From assembly GCA_003151275.1 (NCBI GenBank), contig PLXC01000121.1, positions 1 through 17,596 on the forward strand: a DNA stretch of 17,596 nt, written 5' to 3'. This stretch comes from Candidatus Melainabacteria bacterium. GTDB lineage: Bacteria > Cyanobacteriota > Vampirovibrionia > Obscuribacterales > Obscuribacteraceae. Below are positions 14,886-17,596 of this stretch, one piece after another. Below the pieces are notes generated by a model. That model saw nothing but the letters and a program-made list of their open reading frames with translations. It had not been told where the DNA came from and made no database searches. A program made the position numbers and the translations under genes. How positions within the stretch are numbered: position 1 is the stretch's first letter; each line of letters opens with the position of its first letter.

Positions 14886-15806
14886 TTAATCACGGACACT
14901 GTCGAAGCATTTGCGCAGCCAGACGTGCATGGGATTGTTTTGATTACGAATGTGCCAGTAGAGGTAGATTGAAACGTCCCTCACTTTAAAAGGCAGAACC
15001 AGCGGCACGAGACCGTTCGTTCGAGCAAGCAAAACACCCAGGCGCTTGGGCACCGTAATTATTAAGTCTGAATTCTCAACCATAGCCGCTGCGGCCGTGA
15101 AATAGGGCACTCGCAACGCAATCTTCCTAGAATGACCTTGCTCTGATAAATAAGTATCCACAATTCCTGTTCGAAACAAGCCGATATCAACAAGGCAATG
15201 TCGCATCGCAAGGTATTTTTTCAGCGTCAATTTTTGAGTCGCTGCTGGGTTATCTGGGGCGGCCAGGCAGATGAAGTTGTCTTTGACTAAAGTGGTGCGA
15301 TTGAGAGTTGCCAGCGATTTGTCAGTTCCTGCCACCACAAAGTCAATTTCGTTGCGTTCAAGGGGAGACAAATCATCACCTATCAGCGGCAAGACTCGAA
15401 TTCTGATGCCTGGTGCCTGTTCCATAATCAAAGTAATAACACTGGGCAAGATTGCACTCATCTCAAAATCACGTGTAGCGATAAGTGCTTCACCGTTCAT
15501 CTCTTTGGGATCAACGACAGGCGCCGTTATGATATGACTGATTTCGTTGAGAATGCCCTGCAACGGACCGTTTAACTCTGCCGCTCGTGCTGTCAGCGTC
15601 ATGCCGCCGGTGCCTTTCACCAGGATGGGGTCTTTGAACATTATCCTCAGACGCTGAAGCGCCCGGCTCATTGCTGGTTGACTGAGCCCAACTCTTTCCG
15701 CTGCTCGTGTCACGTGACGCTCATCCAGCAGCGCCTTCAGCGCCACCAGCAGGTTTAAATCGAGGGAACTTAGATTCACTTCGCGCATGATTGCACTGTA
15801 CGACAT
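14886..15806 (-). CDS. LysR-family transcriptional regulator
   Basis: This 306-residue protein has a textbook LysR N-terminal helix-turn-helix (LDLNLLVALKALLDERHVTR, AAERVGLSQPAMSRALQRLR, then FKDPILVKGTGGMTLTARA) and a C-terminal periplasmic-binding-like effector domain of normal length. The branch resembles NodD/SyrM/LeuO-like regulators, in which DPILV..G..M.LT is typical. It lies directly upstream of isnA on the same strand and is the natural candidate for its activator. The P. aeruginosa pvc isonitrile operon is also flanked by and controlled by a LysR regulator, PtxR, although there the gene is divergent. The upstream secreted-protein gene ends 33 bases before it, so the two may be cotranscribed. 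An alternative ATG seven codons in cannot be excluded; neither start has a clear ribosome binding site. Confidence 0.92.
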   Translation of the reverse strand: MSYSAIMREVNLSSLDLNLLVALKALLDERHVTRAAERVGLSQPAMSRALQRLRIMFKDPILVKGTGGMTLTARAAELNGPLQGILNEISHIITAPVVDPKEMNGEALIATRDFEMSAILPSVITLIMEQAPGIRIRVLPLIGDDLSPLERNEIDFVVAGTDKSLATLNRTTLVKDNFICLAAPDNPAATQKLTLKKYLAMRHCLVDIGLFRTGIVDTYLSEQGHSRKIALRVPYFTAAAAMVENSDLIITVPKRLGVLLARTNGLVPLVLPFKVRDVSIYLYWHIRNQNNPMHVWLRKCFDSVRD

Positions 15807-15839
15807 GTGTTCGGTGAATGCAACTTAGAGCATAAAGTT

Positions 15840-16325
15840 CTACTTGAAATACAGATCAACGTAGTCAGTGACTTCCGAACATGGGCTCTGCATTTCTTGT
15901 AATCGCCAGTACTTGCGGCCGCCTTTAGCGACAAAATTCAGGTCACCGCTTCGCACACACTCTTTTCCGTTGTTTATATGGCTGACGCTTGATGCGATTT
16001 TTCCGTTGAATTTAAACCCGTGGCTGCTCACTTCTGTGATGCGGCCGTCAACGGTCACATAACCCTTCTCTTTTCCTTTAACGCGCTGCTCGCCCTGGAG
16101 CACTAGAACGCCATCTTTGTCAGTTACAGTTGCGTTTCCGTACATGTTGTTCATAAATTGCAACCACTGCAGCGACAACATATGTTTGCCAATCAGTTTT
16201 GCTCGTTGTGCGGGATCTTTGAAAATTGTTTTGTCTGCCGCCACCGATGATGGTGGCAAAATTTGCACCACAAAAATTGCTAGAAGCACCGGCAATAGAA
16301 TTTTCGAAATATGGCGAACGTTCAT
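15840..16325 (-). CDS. Small secreted protein, unknown family
   Basis: This 161-residue protein starts with a signal peptide (MNVRHISKILLPVLLAIFVV, cleavage likely after SSVAA near residue 30). The mature part of about 130 residues has two cysteines (ECVRSG and SPCSEV) that could form a disulfide, and a beta-rich pattern (ATVTDKDGVLVLQGEQRVKG, YVTVDGRITEV). The end, CSEVTDYVDLYFK, follows WRLQEM. I do not recognise a named family. Translation is strongly supported by AAGGAGG three bases before the ATG. It is followed after 33 bases by the LysR gene and may be cotranscribed with it. It is probably exported to the periplasm or cell surface; no lipobox is seen. Confidence 0.8.
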   Translation of the reverse strand: MNVRHISKILLPVLLAIFVVQILPPSSVAADKTIFKDPAQRAKLIGKHMLSLQWLQFMNNMYGNATVTDKDGVLVLQGEQRVKGKEKGYVTVDGRITEVSSHGFKFNGKIASSVSHINNGKECVRSGDLNFVAKGGRKYWRLQEMQSPCSEVTDYVDLYFK

Positions 16326-16354
16326 TTTCCTCCTTGGGCCGCAGCGCTCTTAAA

Positions 16355-16371
16355 ATCTACCACCAGTAGAT
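16355..16371. repeat. Small hairpin in the leader of the secreted-protein gene
   Basis: ATCTAC (16355-16360) and GTAGAT (16366-16371) pair perfectly around CACCA. It lies 20 bases upstream of the strong Shine-Dalgarno of the minus-strand gene at 15840-16325 and could form in its leader. A function is not shown. Confidence 0.25.
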
Positions 16372-16430
16372 GGGAACCTATTTGAGATTGCGGGTCTCGT
16401 AACTAGCAAGTTAACAAGTCACAGAGCTAA

Positions 16431-16456
16431 ATGGAATTGAAGCTGCACAATTCCAT
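16431..16456. promoter_or_regulatory. Perfect 9-bp inverted repeat between divergent genes, candidate operator
   Basis: ATGGAATTG (16431-16439) and CAATTCCAT (16448-16456) are exact complements separated by AAGCTGCA. The repeat is central in the 179-base gap between two divergently transcribed secreted-protein genes. A dimeric regulator could bind here and control both. A cruciform or transcript hairpin is the alternative. Confidence 0.45.
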
Positions 16457-16504
16457 CAGTTCTGGGTAAGTCTATCTCAGTGATCCGGATTAGAGTGAGC
16501 TGTA

Positions 16505-17326
16505 GTGAAATTATCAAAGAGTGCGATTGCGTTAGGGTTTGTTGCTTGGCAAGCCCTTCTCGTGCCTGCAGCTATGGCATTGGAAAGCGGTCAGTTGCCC
16601 GGAGATGGCAGACTTTTAGCTCAAGTTGGTCATTCTCCGGCAAGACGACGTTCTGCGGTGCCAGCGCTCAGGGTAGTAGCGGCAAAATCTTCTGGTGGTA
16701 ATGCTGGCGCTCAGTGGGCGAACTTAAACGGTCAACTGGTTTTGCACGAAACCGTGGAGGTCGGCGCTGCTGCCGGTTTCGAAATATACGTAGAGTCAGG
16801 TGGACAATTGCCATCGCAAACAAGCGCCACCTTTTCACAGTGCGATGTTAGGTTCAATGCGGTTGACGCAAGCGGCGTGGCTATCAGTGAGCAAACTCTT
16901 CGCTTCCGCTATGTCGTCTACTATTCTGACGGATCGGTGTCTTATAATTACGCCCATCGTGTTAATGGTGCTTATATCGTCCTGGCGCATACGCCCCACA
17001 ACAGGTGGGCAACGGTCAGGAACATCATAGTTGTCGCAGTTGCTCAGCCTGGAGTTGCGGCTGCGAAGCAAGCTTCTGTATCAGCGCAGTCGGGAGCAGC
17101 GGCGCCAGTTAGTTATTACATCCCAAGTCCAGAAGACCTTCCTCTGCTCGATCCACTCCGAGGGCTGGATCCCATTCCACCAACACCGCTGGCTGATTTG
17201 ATCCAGCCTGACCTTCGTGTGATTATCGATCTGGGCTATTCTCCTCCTAATTCACCCGGTCCGTTTCCTCCGATTAATCCGTTTCCTCCGGTTCTTCCAT
17301 TTCCATTTCCTCCACCTCCGGCATAA
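16505..17326 (+). CDS. Secreted protein with proline-rich C-terminus, unknown family
   Basis: This 273-residue protein begins at a GTG (16505) with a signal peptide ([20 protein letters not shown], cleavage likely after PAAMA near residue 25). A basic linker ([19 protein letters not shown]) is followed by a beta-rich domain at about 70-180 ([38 protein letters not shown]). The last 70 residues are an unstructured tail full of Pro, Phe and Ile ([20 protein letters not shown] and similar) that ends PPPPA. There is no membrane anchor, lipobox or sorting motif. The ribosome binding site is weak. The proline tail suggests a surface or envelope role, by analogy only. It is divergent from the other secreted protein, with a 9-bp inverted repeat between them. 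Confidence 0.75.
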   Translation: MKLSKSAIALGFVAWQALLVPAAMALESGQLPGDGRLLAQVGHSPARRRSAVPALRVVAAKSSGGNAGAQWANLNGQLVLHETVEVGAAAGFEIYVESGGQLPSQTSATFSQCDVRFNAVDASGVAISEQTLRFRYVVYYSDGSVSYNYAHRVNGAYIVLAHTPHNRWATVRNIIVVAVAQPGVAAAKQASVSAQSGAAAPVSYYIPSPEDLPLLDPLRGLDPIPPTPLADLIQPDLRVIIDLGYSPPNSPGPFPPINPFPPVLPFPFPPPPA

Positions 17327-17564
17327 GCTGGTTGCGGTGCTTGCGTTAATCAGGTAAGAGTCAAATTCCTTTAGGTCGCCCGCGTAAATCCCCAGTGAAT
17401 GCGATTCTCAACGCGAAAGGTGACAGTGTCTTGTGCTGCGTGTGGTGCTTCGTCCAGGGTCACCGGGGGCGGTGACAGAGCAAGAATATTGCCAACCTTA
17501 AACCATCGCTCTAAGGTATTGCTATACTTCGCGTGTGGTATCGATGTCTTTTGGAGGACTGCCT
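17327..17564. other. Intergenic region before the right-edge gene
   Basis: No gene is convincing on either strand. A perfect hairpin GTCACC-GGGGGC-GGTGAC lies at 17459-17476, and GGTGACAG occurs twice (17419-17426, 17471-17478). TATACT (17523-17528) is a fair -10 without a good -35. GGAGG at 17553-17557 is the ribosome binding site of the next gene. Confidence 0.4.
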
Positions 17565-17596
17565 GTGTCTGATGAAACGCTGACAATTACCGACAA
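17565..17596 (+). CDS. gltA: Start of a gene cut by the window edge, possibly citrate synthase
   Basis: GTG at 17565-17567 is preceded by GGAGG with seven bases of spacing, a very good initiation site. The ten or so visible codons read MSDETLTITD. Many bacterial citrate synthases begin with a TLTITDNRTGKTYE-like string, so I propose that identity; ten residues cannot prove it. It would be the intact counterpart of the citrate synthase stub at 2806-3219. Confidence 0.42.
   Translation, partial: MSDETLTITD

Noticed and set aside
17371..17586. 71-codon minus-strand frame at the right edge
   Set aside because: It overlaps the ribosome binding site and start of the right-edge gene, and no family is recognisable.
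1..17596. CRISPR array, tRNA, rRNA, transposase or prophage genes
   Set aside because: I looked for regular direct repeats, cloverleaf-type stems, rRNA-like blocks and transposase or phage motifs and saw none.

Overview
The window is bacterial chromosomal DNA, slightly AT-rich by eye. It has bacterial gene packing, start-stop overlaps, Shine-Dalgarno sites and Sec signal peptides. The sequence does not fix the phylum, and I see no tRNA, rRNA, CRISPR array, transposase or phage gene. Most genes lie on the minus strand.

The left 3.3 kb is a zone of gene decay. It holds a WYL-domain regulator with an internal deletion and stop (1-614), a short fragment of a second WYL copy (about 978-1022), a wrecked AbiEii toxin gene (1032-1453) below an intact AbiEi antitoxin gene (1450-2268), and a C-terminal stub of citrate synthase (2806-3219). 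The AbiEi promoter carries a large inverted repeat whose arms both contain TATAAT.

The middle (3331-9404) has a ferritin-like diiron oxygenase, a 608-residue flavin hydroxylase, a frameshifted protein made of repeated zinc ribbons, and a plus-strand rhomboid protease.

The centrepiece is a minus-strand isonitrile operon at 10149-14729. An IsnA/PvcA-type isonitrile synthase, an IsnB/PvcB-type Fe(II)/2-oxoglutarate oxygenase, a flavin monooxygenase and an ATP-grasp ligase are joined by three consecutive start-stop overlaps. An unrecognised 176-residue protein follows (9504-10031) and a LysR regulator precedes (14886-15806). The expected logic is: IsnA turns the amine of an aromatic amino acid into an isonitrile, IsnB desaturates it (with or without loss of CO2), the flavoenzyme hydroxylates, and the ATP-grasp enzyme ligates a carboxylate to an amine. 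The second flavoenzyme and the diiron oxygenase may be further tailoring enzymes, but four kilobases and unrelated genes separate them from the operon.

The right end has two unrecognised secreted proteins (15840-16325, minus; 16505-17326, plus, proline-rich tail) and the first codons of a gene that resembles the start of citrate synthase. If so, a complete gltA would lie just outside the window and the stub at 2806 would be a second, broken copy.
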